From CAZYBU01 sp964645775 (GTDB lineage Bacteria; Spirochaetota; UBA4802; UBA5550), in the NCBI GenBank assembly GCA_964645775.1, contig CAZYBU010000022.1, forward strand, positions 1 through 53,458: DNA of 53,458 bases, written 5' to 3'. Positions 24,534 through 34,092 of this stretch are shown piece after piece. Numbering within the stretch: the stretch's first letter is position 1; each line of letters opens with the position of its first letter. The position numbers and the translations under genes were made by a program. The notes below the pieces were generated by a model. It had not been told where the DNA came from, did not search any database, and saw nothing but the letters and a program-made list of their open reading frames with translations.

Positions 24534-26279
24534 GTGTTTATACGATTCTTGCGTGCCGGTTTGCTCATCTTAATGGTAATTCTGCTATCCGGGCTGCCCG
24601 TTACGCGTTCAGAGAACACATATGGAGTTTTTGCCCAGGATAAAAAGGAGAAAAAATTTGCTCTCAACTTCAATGATGTGGAAATCACGGAATTCCTTCA
24701 CATGATGAGCAAACTCACCGGCAAGAACATCATTATCGATGACAGGGTTAAGGGAAAGATATCCATTAGTTCAGCCCGGAAGGTTCCCGTGAGTCAGGCC
24801 TATGATATAATGAAATCGATCCTGGAGGTGAAGGGATATGCTGTTGTCGAATCCCGGGGAGTCATAAAGGTGATCCCGGTACAGGAAGCCATAAAGAAAA
24901 ACCAGGAAGTGATTGTCGACGGAGAAAAACATGATATCTCTTTTGACAGTGAAAATACCATGACCTACCTTCTTGAGCTCAGGATAGCGGAAGCCCGGGA
25001 AGTGGCTCAGGCCATCACTCCCCTGAAGTCTAAAAACACGGATATTGTCATTTATCAGCCCCTGAATACCATCATCCTGAGTGGAACCTCGAGCGAAATA
25101 AAGGGACTCATCAAGATAGCCAGGGCCCTGGATCGTCAGGCGGCTGAACTGGAAGGAGAAAAGGCAAGATCCGGCGGCAACATCCACGTGGTCCATTTGG
25201 AGAATGCGAACGCGGAACAACTGGGAGAGGTCCTTTCAAGAATACCCTTCTCCCAGTTCGCACACATCAATACGGAACCCAATGAGAAACAGAACGAGTC
25301 GAACCGAAAACAGCGTGTGACCCGAACCCAGGTCGAAAAAAAACCAAAGACCAAGCTTTCCATCGTTGCCAATAAAGACACCAATTCTCTGATAATAACA
25401 GCCACACCGGCCGAGTTTCGTGAAATACGCCGCATAATCTCTGAACTTGATATTGTTCGGGAACAGGTCCTCATCGAGGCACTTATTATTGAGGTCAATG
25501 CTGAACATGGATGGGGCTTCGGCATCGACTGGATGCTGGGGAACCAGACGGGTATTAACATGTACGGTGGTTCATCGGTAAACAATCAGATACCGAGCTT
25601 TTCCACCCCGAGCGGCCTGGGGGGAAGAAAGCTGGCTGTACCTGCCGCCATGGGGCTTCAGCTCGGTTATCTTTCAGACACATCCATACTCAGTTTCGCC
25701 GTCCTTAACGCCAGCGGGAGGGACAGCAACTTCAACATCCTTTCAACTCCGCAGATTCTTACCATTGATAATCATGAGGCGGAACTGAATGTGGGGGAAG
25801 AGATACCGGTGCCGACCAATAACCGGATAAGTGAGAGCGGAACCCAGTTCTATACCTATGAATATAAACCGGTGGGAGTGAAACTGAAAATTACTCCCCA
25901 TATAACAAAAAAGAAGCACATCACCCTGGATTTGTATCAGGAAGTGAATTCCGTTCTGGGAGAGACGACCATACAGGATGGGAACATCATTCCCCCTACC
26001 CTGGGCAAACGGGACATAAAAACCAAAGTCACTGTGCGAGACGGCAAGACCATCGTCGTTGGAGGGCTGATTACCAACAATAAAATTGAAGAGGAGACCG
26101 GCGTACCCGTCCTTAAAGACATTCCTATTCTTGGATGGCTCTTCAAGAGGAAAACGGTATCCTACAAAAAGGCGAATCTATTGGTCTTTATCACGCCCCA
26201 TATCGTTACCAAGCAGGAACGTATCGACAGTATGACCCGCCATAAACGGGAAGGTCTTAAACGTCTCCAGGAGAAGTAA
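24534..26279 (+). CDS. gspD: Type II secretion system secretin GspD
   Basis: Outer-membrane channel of the system. I choose a GTG start at 24534 because AAAGGGGG lies 5 bases before it and it opens a clean signal peptide (MFIRFLRAGLLILMVILLSG). Longer in-frame versions from 24468 or 24492 have no ribosome site. About 582 residues: N0 domain (FALNFNDVEITEFLHMMSKL), N1-N3 KH-like repeats with a charged, low-complexity insert near residues 235-275, then the secretin core (VGEEIPVPTNN, VGVKLKITPHI, DGKTIVVGGLI, VPVLKDIPILGWLFK). Ends 3 bases before gspE. Confidence 0.95.
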   Translation: MFIRFLRAGLLILMVILLSGLPVTRSENTYGVFAQDKKEKKFALNFNDVEITEFLHMMSKLTGKNIIIDDRVKGKISISSARKVPVSQAYDIMKSILEVKGYAVVESRGVIKVIPVQEAIKKNQEVIVDGEKHDISFDSENTMTYLLELRIAEAREVAQAITPLKSKNTDIVIYQPLNTIILSGTSSEIKGLIKIARALDRQAAELEGEKARSGGNIHVVHLENANAEQLGEVLSRIPFSQFAHINTEPNEKQNESNRKQRVTRTQVEKKPKTKLSIVANKDTNSLIITATPAEFREIRRIISELDIVREQVLIEALIIEVNAEHGWGFGIDWMLGNQTGINMYGGSSVNNQIPSFSTPSGLGGRKLAVPAAMGLQLGYLSDTSILSFAVLNASGRDSNFNILSTPQILTIDNHEAELNVGEEIPVPTNNRISESGTQFYTYEYKPVGVKLKITPHITKKKHITLDLYQEVNSVLGETTIQDGNIIPPTLGKRDIKTKVTVRDGKTIVVGGLITNNKIEEETGVPVLKDIPILGWLFKRKTVSYKKANLLVFITPHIVTKQERIDSMTRHKREGLKRLQEK

Positions 26280-26282
26280 CTT

Positions 26283-27986
26283 ATGCCTTCCAGAAAGAAC
26301 AGAAAGCCGCTTGGCACTCTGCTCGTTGATGAAGACCTTCTGACCCATGAGGATATTCAGGAAGCGCTGCTGGCCCAGAAAAAGAGCCGTCAACGTCTCG
26401 GTGTGATACTGATCCGGAAAGGGCTGATATCAGAAAAAGATCTGCTGGTCGCCCTTGCCGGTCAGTATAATCTTCCCTTTGAGGAAGAGATAGCCTTCGT
26501 TGATAATGAGGGTCTCCTGCGAACCCTGCCGGTATCTTTTCTAAAAAAAAATCGTCTTGTGCCCTACTCCATTGAAGGTTCCACGATTTATGTCGCCACC
26601 AGCGATGTCCTCCATATCCAGCCCCTGGATGATCTCAGGGTATACTTTCCGGAATACGACATCCATCAGGTACTGACCTTCGATTCCGAGATAGACCGGG
26701 TAATAAGCGGGAACTTCGATATCTCCGAATCGGAAACCACGGATGACCTCATCGAGGACCTGGAAGAGTCCGATTTCGAAATACTTACCGGCGAGGTGAC
26801 CGAGACTCAGGACCTGCTGGATATGGCGAACGAGGCTCCCATAATTCGTCTCGTTAACAACATTATACGCCAGGCCGTTAACGACGGTGCCAGTGACGTT
26901 CACTTCGAGCCCTTTGAAAAAGAGATCAAAGTACGCTTCAGAGTGGACGGTATGCTGCATCAGATGTACACCCCTCCCAAGAAATACCAGGGTGCCATTA
27001 TCTCCAGGATCAAGATCATGGCGAACCTTAACATCGCAGAAAACCGTCTACCCCAGGATGGACGCATCCAATTGAAAGTTGGAGGGAGAGACATAGACAT
27101 ACGGGTCTCTATCTTCCCGACACAATTCGGGGAACGGATCGTGCTTCGAATACTTAATAAAACAGAGATGAACTTCGAAATGGGCAACCTGGGGCTCATG
27201 GACGAGACCCTGAAGGCCTTTCGTAAAAGTATCACACTCACCAGCGGCATTATTCTTGTGACCGGCCCCACAGGCAGCGGTAAGAGCACCACCCTGTACA
27301 GCGTCCTTACGGAAGTCAACGAAGAGGAAGTGAATATCTTGACAGTCGAAGACCCGGTGGAGTACCAGATCGAAGGGATCGGCCAGATGCAGATAAAACC
27401 CAGGATCGGTCTCACGTTCGCCACCGGGCTCCGTTCAATCCTGAGGCAGGACCCGGATGTTGTCATGATCGGTGAGATCAGGGACAGGGAGACAGCCGAG
27501 ATCGCGGTACAGTCCGCCCTGACGGGCCACCGGGTCTTCTCAACCCTTCATACCAATGACGCGGCCACCGGGATCACCCGACTTCTCGATATGGGGATTG
27601 AACCTTATCTCATCGCCTCTTCCGTGAACGCATTCGTCGCCCAGAGACTGGTGAGGAGAATTTGTACCAACTGTACAGAGACCTATAAACCTCCTGCCGC
27701 TCTCCTGAGAGAGATCGGTCTTAACTCAAAGGATCTGAAGGGGGGCAAACTCAGCAGAGGCAAGGGTTGTAATCACTGCTTCCATTCCGGATACAGAGGG
27801 CGTATAGGCATCTACGAGTTTCTTCTCCTGAGCGATGCGGTTCGAAGGCTTATCATGCAGGAGGCAGACGCTCCTGTCATAAAGGAACAGGCCATCTCCG
27901 AAGGGATGAAAACCCTCAGGGATGACGGTCTCTCCAAGGCCATTGAAGGGACAACAACAGTGGAAGAAGTTCTGAGAGTGGTCTGA
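26283..27986 (+). CDS. gspE: Type II secretion system ATPase GspE
   Basis: 567-residue cytoplasmic motor. The amino end has an MshEN/GspE-N domain (LGTLLVDEDLLTHEDIQEALL). Walker A (GPTGSGKSTT) lies near residue 328, followed by the Asp box, the Walker B region (LRQDPDVVMIGEIRDRETAE) and the His box. A zinc-binding tetracysteine, C-x2-C at about 461 and again at about 496, marks the GspE/PilB class. Hydrolysis powers pseudopilus assembly through GspF and GspL. gspF starts on the last base of its stop codon. Confidence 0.97.
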   Translation: MPSRKNRKPLGTLLVDEDLLTHEDIQEALLAQKKSRQRLGVILIRKGLISEKDLLVALAGQYNLPFEEEIAFVDNEGLLRTLPVSFLKKNRLVPYSIEGSTIYVATSDVLHIQPLDDLRVYFPEYDIHQVLTFDSEIDRVISGNFDISESETTDDLIEDLEESDFEILTGEVTETQDLLDMANEAPIIRLVNNIIRQAVNDGASDVHFEPFEKEIKVRFRVDGMLHQMYTPPKKYQGAIISRIKIMANLNIAENRLPQDGRIQLKVGGRDIDIRVSIFPTQFGERIVLRILNKTEMNFEMGNLGLMDETLKAFRKSITLTSGIILVTGPTGSGKSTTLYSVLTEVNEEEVNILTVEDPVEYQIEGIGQMQIKPRIGLTFATGLRSILRQDPDVVMIGEIRDRETAEIAVQSALTGHRVFSTLHTNDAATGITRLLDMGIEPYLIASSVNAFVAQRLVRRICTNCTETYKPPAALLREIGLNSKDLKGGKLSRGKGCNHCFHSGYRGRIGIYEFLLLSDAVRRLIMQEADAPVIKEQAISEGMKTLRDDGLSKAIEGTTTVEEVLRVV

Positions 27987-29227
27987 TGATTTTTCAGTAT
28001 GAAGCCATAGACAGCAGCGGGCAGCGTATCCAGGACCTCATTGAGGCCAGTGACATGGCCAGTGCCCGAAATTCTCTCCGTGCTAAACAGCTTTACGTGG
28101 TTCGTATCTCGGCGGACCGGCAGCAGGATGGAGGGAAGGAGGCAGGTACTCTTTCCAGACTCTATAGAGTGATCGAGCATCAGGTCTCTCTGAGGCTAAG
28201 TCAGAAGGAGACAGGTATTTTCACCCGTCAGCTGGCGACCCTTTTGAAGGCCGGGCTTCCCCTCGTCCAGGCATTAAATGACATTGTCGACCAGGTTGAG
28301 AATCGCACATTCAGGGTTGTCCTCACGGACGTTAAGAACCGGCTTGAGGAGGGAACATCCTTCTCCGTGGCCCTCTCCCGGCATCCCCTCCTCTTCTCCG
28401 AGATGTATGTAAACATGGTCCGTGTCGGGGAGAACCTCGGTTCCCTGGACGAAGTCCTTGAGCGACTTGCGGAGAGTGAGGAGAAGAAGAACCTGCTGAA
28501 AAGCAGGGTCCGTTCCGCCCTGTGGTATCCGGCCTTTATGTTCACTTTTTCCCTGGTCGTGGTAACCTTTCTCATGGTCAGCATCATACCTACTATTGCC
28601 GATATGTTCCGGGAGCAGCACCAGAATCTCCCCCTTCCAACGGAGATCGTCATGGCCATCAGCTCCTTCATGAGTAATTTCTGGTATATACTTCTTATAC
28701 TGATAGTAGTCGGGATCTACTTTTTCAGAAGGTACTATGCCACGGAGGAAGGCCGGAAACGGGTCGATGAGTGGAAGATGAAGGTACCCGTGTTCCGTTC
28801 TCTCTATATGAAGCTGGTGGTCTACCGTTTTACCCAGAACCTGGGAATCCTTCTGGCCAACCATGTTGATATTATACGCTCCTTCGATATCGTTGAAAAG
28901 ATCGTGGATAACCGAATTATCGAAGAAAAAATCTCCTCGGCAAGGAGCAGGATACAGGAGGGAGCGAGCGTTGCCACGGCTCTTCAGAAGAACGCCTTTC
29001 TGCCCAGGTTGGTTATCGGGATGATTACTGCCGGAGAGGCCAGTGACCGACTCGCTGACATGCTGCTTAATATCGGTAAGGTTTACGAGGAGGAGATAGA
29101 CATGACCGTGGCCAGTATCACGAGTCTTATTGAACCCGTTATCATCATTTTCATGGGCTTTGCTATCGGTATGATCGTTCTTTCTGTCATGCTTCCCATT
29201 ATGGAAATGAATTTTCTTGTACAGTAA
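27986..29227 (+). CDS. gspF: Type II secretion system inner-membrane protein GspF
   Basis: 413-residue polytopic platform protein with the two repeated T2SSF domains (each opens with FTRQLATLLKAGLPLVQAL or FTQNLGILLANHVDIIRSF) and three membrane helices. GspF is thought to transmit GspE motion to the growing pseudopilus. Start and stop are well fixed: a 1-base overlap with gspE, and gspG follows after 21 bases with its own strong ribosome site. Confidence 0.96.
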   Translation: MIFQYEAIDSSGQRIQDLIEASDMASARNSLRAKQLYVVRISADRQQDGGKEAGTLSRLYRVIEHQVSLRLSQKETGIFTRQLATLLKAGLPLVQALNDIVDQVENRTFRVVLTDVKNRLEEGTSFSVALSRHPLLFSEMYVNMVRVGENLGSLDEVLERLAESEEKKNLLKSRVRSALWYPAFMFTFSLVVVTFLMVSIIPTIADMFREQHQNLPLPTEIVMAISSFMSNFWYILLILIVVGIYFFRRYYATEEGRKRVDEWKMKVPVFRSLYMKLVVYRFTQNLGILLANHVDIIRSFDIVEKIVDNRIIEEKISSARSRIQEGASVATALQKNAFLPRLVIGMITAGEASDRLADMLLNIGKVYEEEIDMTVASITSLIEPVIIIFMGFAIGMIVLSVMLPIMEMNFLVQ

Positions 29228-29248
29228 AAAACCATCAGGAGGAAATCT

Positions 29249-29665
29249 ATGATTCAACGAATAAAAGCGCTTACCCTGGTCAGGGACAGCAGAGGTATGA
29301 CTCTGATCGAAATTATGATAGTACTGGCCATAATAGCCATTCTGGGCGCCATTGTCGTGCCCCGTTTCATGGACATGCCCCAGAAGGCGAGGGTAACGGC
29401 CGCGAATAACCAGATTCAGAATTTTTCCCTGGCAATAGAGAAATATTATTTCGACACGGGACGCTATCCTGCCGAAGAAGATGGATTACAGGTTTTAAAG
29501 CAAGAAGGATACATGAACAAGATCCCGGAAGATCCCTGGGGCAATCCGTACCGTTACCGGCAACCGGGAGAGCATAACACCGATTCCTATGATCTCTGGA
29601 GCAATGGGGCTGACGGTAAAGAGGGAGGTGAAGGTTTTGATGCCGACATCTCCAACTGGGAGTAG
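29249..29665 (+). CDS. gspG: Major pseudopilin GspG
   Basis: 138 residues. The prepilin peptidase site is RG|MTLIEIMIVLAIIAILGAI with the glutamate at mature position 5. The GspG-specific core PEDPWGNPYRYR and a carboxyl D-x-S/N-rich calcium-site region (YDLWSNGADGKEGGEGFDADISNWE) are present. It forms the body of the pseudopilus. AGGAGG lies 7 bases before the ATG, the best ribosome site in the cluster, which fits the high amount needed. No prepilin peptidase (gspO) gene is in this window. Confidence 0.97.
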   Translation: MIQRIKALTLVRDSRGMTLIEIMIVLAIIAILGAIVVPRFMDMPQKARVTAANNQIQNFSLAIEKYYFDTGRYPAEEDGLQVLKQEGYMNKIPEDPWGNPYRYRQPGEHNTDSYDLWSNGADGKEGGEGFDADISNWE

Positions 29666-30242
29666 AGACCGCCGTGGCTGGAAGCCAGCAGGAGGCCCGG
29701 TAGACGAATCTGGCCTGACGCTTATCGAAATCGTTGCCGTTGTTGCCATGATCTCATTTCTGGTCATGGTGGCGGCGCCCAGGCTTGACCGTTTCCTGAC
29801 TGATGAAAACCGTTACCTCTCCCTTTTTACGGGACTCATCGCCCATGCCACAGATGAAGCTTTTCTGAAAAATAGAACCGTTTACGTGGTCGTTCATACG
29901 TGGACTCCAGGAAATAATGATGTTATACCCCTGGATGAACGACTGAGGGAAACCCGGAACGGTATTTCCCTTGCCCGCTGGGACAGGGAGAAGAAGAAAT
30001 TTCTACCTCTGGAAGGGAAAAACAACAAATCTCTCTCCCTGCCTGATTCTATTCGTCTTAGCGGGGTGGTCATGGAGGGCGATCGTACTGTCACGGAAGG
30101 GCCGATCTTTCTTCCCGTTTATCCGGACGGATCATCCCCTGAAAGCAGAATTATCCTTGAGACGGATGAAGGAAAGCTTGAAGTTGTTCGTTACAGGTAC
30201 ATGAAAGAACCCGAGGTCGTGCAGGAGAATGAGAGCTTTTGA
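29640..30242 (+). CDS. gspH: Minor pseudopilin GspH
   Basis: 200 residues from the ATG at 29640, which has GGAGGTGA upstream and overlaps the gspG end by 26 bases. The leader is long (about 24 residues). The prepilin site is ESG|LTLIEIVAVVAMISFLVMVAAPRL, keeping the glutamate at +5. The rest is a soluble beta-rich domain that is poorly conserved, as in other GspH proteins. Order between gspG and gspI supports the name. Confidence 0.85.
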   Translation: MPTSPTGSRDRRGWKPAGGPVDESGLTLIEIVAVVAMISFLVMVAAPRLDRFLTDENRYLSLFTGLIAHATDEAFLKNRTVYVVVHTWTPGNNDVIPLDERLRETRNGISLARWDREKKKFLPLEGKNNKSLSLPDSIRLSGVVMEGDRTVTEGPIFLPVYPDGSSPESRIILETDEGKLEVVRYRYMKEPEVVQENESF

Positions 30243-30618
30243 ATCGATCGTCATTGCAGGCTTTGCCCTTGTAGAAGTGCTGGTGGCCCTGGTCATCCTC
30301 TCCGTGGTCCTTCTGTCCCTTTACAGCGGGCTCTCCACGGGCCTGACTATTATAAGCGGAGCCCGGGGGCACACCCGTGCCATGATAATTGCCGATAACC
30401 GGATGCAGGAGTTCATCCTTGAAAAAAAGAAAGAGCCCGATATGGAACGGGTTCCGGCCCGCGAGTTTGAGGGTTATACGGTAAGCCGCAATACGGAAAA
30501 ATTCGAGCATCCCCTCCTCGGTCAGTTGCCGGCAAAAAAAACTACGATTACCGTTCAATGGAAAGAGAAGGGAGTGGAACGATCATACGACGTCTTCTAC
30601 ATATATCCGGAACTCTGA
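30229..30618 (+). CDS. gspI: Minor pseudopilin GspI
   Basis: 129 residues with prepilin site AG|FALVEVLVALVILSVVLL and the GspI-type pattern of a short globular part (ARGHTRAMIIADNRMQEFIL). GspI starts the pseudopilus tip with GspJ and GspK. It overlaps gspH by 14 bases at its start. At its end it overlaps the annotated gspJ start by 61 bases. Confidence 0.88.
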   Translation: MRAFESIVIAGFALVEVLVALVILSVVLLSLYSGLSTGLTIISGARGHTRAMIIADNRMQEFILEKKKEPDMERVPAREFEGYTVSRNTEKFEHPLLGQLPAKKTTITVQWKEKGVERSYDVFYIYPEL

Positions 30619-31250
30619 AAAGAGACGCCGGGGTGACTCTCGTCGAGATACTTGTGGCCGCCGCCGTATCCTCACTTCTCCTGGTCATGGTCTATGTAAC
30701 CTACCGGTCTGTCTTCCGTACGGCAGGTGATATAGCCGAATACTCGGAGTTCTACGAAAACGTTAACATGGCTCTTAACCGTGTGGACAGGGATATCCGG
30801 AACGCTGTTCTCCTCAGGAGGAAAGAGGGAATAACCCTTATCGCTGAAGACGGAGGGGACCGAGACTCGCTTCATTTCGTGACAACCGAGCTTCGCGAGC
30901 TTCCCCTGGCAGGCAGACCTGACACCCCCTTCCCCTTTTCTGATGTTCATGAGGTATCCTACTTCTGCGAAAGTGATGAAAAGCATCCCGATCTCTGTGT
31001 CCTGATGCGACGTTCCGAACTGCATTATGACGATGATACCACGGCCGGAGGAGCCAGTCATGTCGTTATTAAAAATGTAGTGGGACTGAATTTCGAATAC
31101 CGGTACGGTAATGACTGGCAGGACGAATGGGACTCCCGTGACGCCAACCGCTTTCCCCGCGCGGTTCGTGTTACGCTGACACTGGTCGATTATAGCGGGA
31201 AAGAGGAGACCTTTACCAAGATATCTGTGCCCGAGGAGAACAGGAAATGA
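30558..31250 (+). CDS. gspJ: Minor pseudopilin GspJ
   Basis: 230 residues with prepilin site DAG|VTLVEILVAAAVSSLLLVMVY and a carboxyl region (FEYRYGNDWQDEWDSRDANRFPRAVRVTL) typical of GspJ. The only ATG in frame before the cleavage site is at 30558, which makes a 25-residue leader and a 61-base overlap with gspI. A non-ATG start nearer the cleavage site cannot be excluded. It is part of the tip complex with GspI and GspK and overlaps gspK by 4 bases. Confidence 0.88.
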   Translation: MEREGSGTIIRRLLHISGTLKRDAGVTLVEILVAAAVSSLLLVMVYVTYRSVFRTAGDIAEYSEFYENVNMALNRVDRDIRNAVLLRRKEGITLIAEDGGDRDSLHFVTTELRELPLAGRPDTPFPFSDVHEVSYFCESDEKHPDLCVLMRRSELHYDDDTTAGGASHVVIKNVVGLNFEYRYGNDWQDEWDSRDANRFPRAVRVTLTLVDYSGKEETFTKISVPEENRK

Positions 31251-32455
31251 AAGCCGGGGAACGTTTCCTGAGGTGGTACCGGGGACGGGCAGAGATGCTC
31301 AGGGTGGAAGGTATATTTTCGTCTTTCAGAAACAGGAAGGGCTATGTCCTGATCATGGTACTTATCCTTTCTACCCTGCTTACGGGACTGGCCGTTGACC
31401 TGATCGTATCATCCCAGACAAGTATCGCCTATTATCGGGCTTTTGACAATCGACTCAATTCCCGTCTTCTTGCCCGTTCAGGCCTTGTCATTTCCAGGGC
31501 CATGCTCGACGCTGATAAAAGAGGACTCACGGCAGAGTCCCTCACGGGAGTGAAGAATAATCCTTCCATCGACAGCTTCCAGGACATCTGGGCCGTGGAG
31601 TTTCCCCCCATACCTTTGGATGAGGGTAGCGTTCATCTTTCCATAGAGGACTTAAACGCAAAAATAAACCTGAGTGTTCTTGCCAACGAATTCGTCAATC
31701 CAACACCCTATTACGCTATTTTTCAGAGGCTGTTACAGCAACTTGATATGCCGATGGACCTGGCGGACACGGTCATTGACTGGGTAGACCCGGACAAGAT
31801 CAGTTATTCATACGGAGCTGAGACCGCTGATTATTACAGCTCCCTGACCCCTTCCTATGAGGCAAAAAATGATGAAATGGATAGTATACGGGAACTTCTC
31901 TTAATCAAGGGAATTACTCCGCAGAGATTATTCGGACTATACCAGGAGGATGAACAGTTCACCGGCGAGAGATTCGTGGAACATAACCGGGGAGAACATA
32001 CCCTGACAGAAAAGACACTTGATGAACTCTTGCGTGGAGAGGAACCGCAGCAGAAAGAGGATGAGATTACCTGGCAGGAATCTCCCGTGGGGCCTGAAAA
32101 GAGCCGGGCCCTCATCGATTACGCACGGGTTCATGGTGTGCGGTCCGATTTTCTGAGGGAAGAGAACAGGATAAACATTAACACCGCCTCCTTTCGTGTC
32201 TTATCTGCATTGACAGAGGATATGACCGATGATAAGGTGACGGAGCTTATTCGCAGGAGGCAGAAGCAGCCCTTTACTTCCGTGGATGAAGTATCGGACC
32301 TGATTGAGGATGAGACCGTTCGCAAAAATCTGCTCTCGGTCTCCTCATCGGTTTTTAAAATTACTGTGACGGCTTTTCATAACAATGATTCGGCCCGAAT
32401 CGTAGCGGTCTATGACAGGAAAAGTCGATCCTATTTATATTATTACAGTGACTGA
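31247..32455 (+). CDS. gspK: Minor pseudopilin GspK
   Basis: 402 residues, the largest pseudopilin, capping the pseudopilus. Prepilin-like site NRKG|YVLIMVLILSTLL lacks the glutamate at +5, a known feature of GspK. The large inserted domain holds helix-hairpin-helix-like repeats (INLSVLANEF, INTASFRVLSALTEDM, KQPFTSVDEVSDLIE). Start ATGA overlaps the gspJ stop. A long leader of ~32 residues precedes the cleavage site. Confidence 0.92.
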   Translation: MKAGERFLRWYRGRAEMLRVEGIFSSFRNRKGYVLIMVLILSTLLTGLAVDLIVSSQTSIAYYRAFDNRLNSRLLARSGLVISRAMLDADKRGLTAESLTGVKNNPSIDSFQDIWAVEFPPIPLDEGSVHLSIEDLNAKINLSVLANEFVNPTPYYAIFQRLLQQLDMPMDLADTVIDWVDPDKISYSYGAETADYYSSLTPSYEAKNDEMDSIRELLLIKGITPQRLFGLYQEDEQFTGERFVEHNRGEHTLTEKTLDELLRGEEPQQKEDEITWQESPVGPEKSRALIDYARVHGVRSDFLREENRININTASFRVLSALTEDMTDDKVTELIRRRQKQPFTSVDEVSDLIEDETVRKNLLSVSSSVFKITVTAFHNNDSARIVAVYDRKSRSYLYYYSD

Positions 32456-32466
32456 AAGGGAAACCC

Positions 32467-34092
32467 TTGTTTGATCGGATAGCTGCACTGGAACTGGGAA
32501 CCGGTTATGTACGATGCCTGGCCGCGAGGATAGGTTTTCGCAGGTTTGAAATCGTCTCCTATCAGGAAGAGGAGGTCGACCCGGACCTTCCCAGGGAAGA
32601 GGGGATATACCGGGCCCTCGATTTCATAACGGAAGAGGTCCCTCTGAAGGAATACAGGATAGTCATGTCCGCTCCCATGGAACGGACCATAACAAGGCAT
32701 ATAACCTTCCCCTTTGATGCAGTTGAACAAATCGCGGAAGCCATCCCCTTTGAGGCTGAACAACAGATTCCCTTCACCATAAATGATATTGTTTTTGATT
32801 TCCAGACCCTGAATAGCTTTGAGGAGGGGAAGGGACGAGTTCTTCTCGCGGCCCTGGTGAAGGAGTGGCTGGAGGAACATGCGGGCCGTTTCCGGGAACG
32901 TGATCTTGAGTTAACCTACCTGGGGCTTGAACCGAACGCCCTTTCCGAACTCTATACCCGGTATTCCACGGTGCAGGATGAAAACGTAATCATACTCGAT
33001 CTCGGTTATGCTCGGACTATCTGCGCATTTCTCCTGAATGGAGAGCTGAGCTGGTACCGCTCACTACCCTTCGGCTACCGCAACCTGGAAGATGTTGCCA
33101 TGCGGGTACTCGATCTCTCGCGTTCCCAGGCCAGGAATCTTTTCAGGAGACTGGACATTGATATTCTCGCGCCGGAGGACAGGACCACAGAAGAGCTTAA
33201 ACCCTATGGTATTACGAAAAAAAAATACAAGGATCTGGCTTCCCGTTTAACTGATGAGATTGAGCATCTGGAAGAGGAGTTTAACCTCACCCTCGCCTCA
33301 TTTGAAATCGAGAGGGGAGAGCATGAAATCGACTTTCACAGGGTTCTGGCATCAGGCATAATGGCCGATTTCAGGGGTATGGCCGGCTACCTTTCCACCC
33401 TTACCGGCCTTCCCGTTTCAGCCCCGCCCTTCCCGCCTGAGTACAGGGGTATGGCGGGTCAACATCGATGGAGTGTCTGTTTCGGAACCCTCCTCTCCTA
33501 TATGGGGCCCCGTCGAGGCCAGATCAATTTTCTCCGGGGAGAATTTACCCCGGACCTTGGGGGAACCGGACGAAGGGTTTACTACCTGTCCGGTTTCTTT
33601 CTACTTCTTGCAGGTATTGTTTTTATTCTGAACCTTGTTCTGTCCATATGGATGAATGAACACGCCGCGGGTCGATACAACTCTCTTCTGACTCAGAAGA
33701 TCGAGAAAAGATTCGGTATCGACCCTGGCCGGGGAGATCCCATGGAAAAGGCCAGGAAACTGGTTCGTTCGAGACAGAAGAAAATCGGTGATATCGAGGA
33801 GATGGTCAGACCCGGTTCTTCGATGATGAAAACATTGCAGGGACTGACCTCACATATGGAGGAGGATAGCTCCTTCCAACTCAGAAATATCGTGATTAAC
33901 GAAAGGATCATTCGCATGGACGGTTCCGTACAGGAAAGCACAGTTATCGATCGATATAAAAAACGTCTCATTGAAAGTGGCATGTTTGAAACCGTTACCT
34001 CTAATATCAAGTATGCGGGTAAGGATACCTCACGGTTTACCATTACCATAAAACAGAAACAGTCTGATTCAGATAAAGGAGAAGGAAAGTGA
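32467..34092 (+). CDS. gspL: Type II secretion system protein GspL
   Basis: 541 residues beginning at a TTG (32467) with AAGGG upstream. The cytoplasmic part has an actin-like fold of the PilM/GspL type (IAALELGTGYVRCLAAR, VIILDLGYARTICAFL). One membrane helix lies at about 372-395 (YYLSGFFLLLAGIVFILNLVL), followed by a periplasmic ferredoxin-like domain. GspL docks the GspE ATPase to the membrane and pairs with GspM. It is longer than the usual ~400-residue GspL, mainly in the cytoplasmic half. Confidence 0.88.
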   Translation: MFDRIAALELGTGYVRCLAARIGFRRFEIVSYQEEEVDPDLPREEGIYRALDFITEEVPLKEYRIVMSAPMERTITRHITFPFDAVEQIAEAIPFEAEQQIPFTINDIVFDFQTLNSFEEGKGRVLLAALVKEWLEEHAGRFRERDLELTYLGLEPNALSELYTRYSTVQDENVIILDLGYARTICAFLLNGELSWYRSLPFGYRNLEDVAMRVLDLSRSQARNLFRRLDIDILAPEDRTTEELKPYGITKKKYKDLASRLTDEIEHLEEEFNLTLASFEIERGEHEIDFHRVLASGIMADFRGMAGYLSTLTGLPVSAPPFPPEYRGMAGQHRWSVCFGTLLSYMGPRRGQINFLRGEFTPDLGGTGRRVYYLSGFFLLLAGIVFILNLVLSIWMNEHAAGRYNSLLTQKIEKRFGIDPGRGDPMEKARKLVRSRQKKIGDIEEMVRPGSSMMKTLQGLTSHMEEDSSFQLRNIVINERIIRMDGSVQESTVIDRYKKRLIESGMFETVTSNIKYAGKDTSRFTITIKQKQSDSDKGEGK

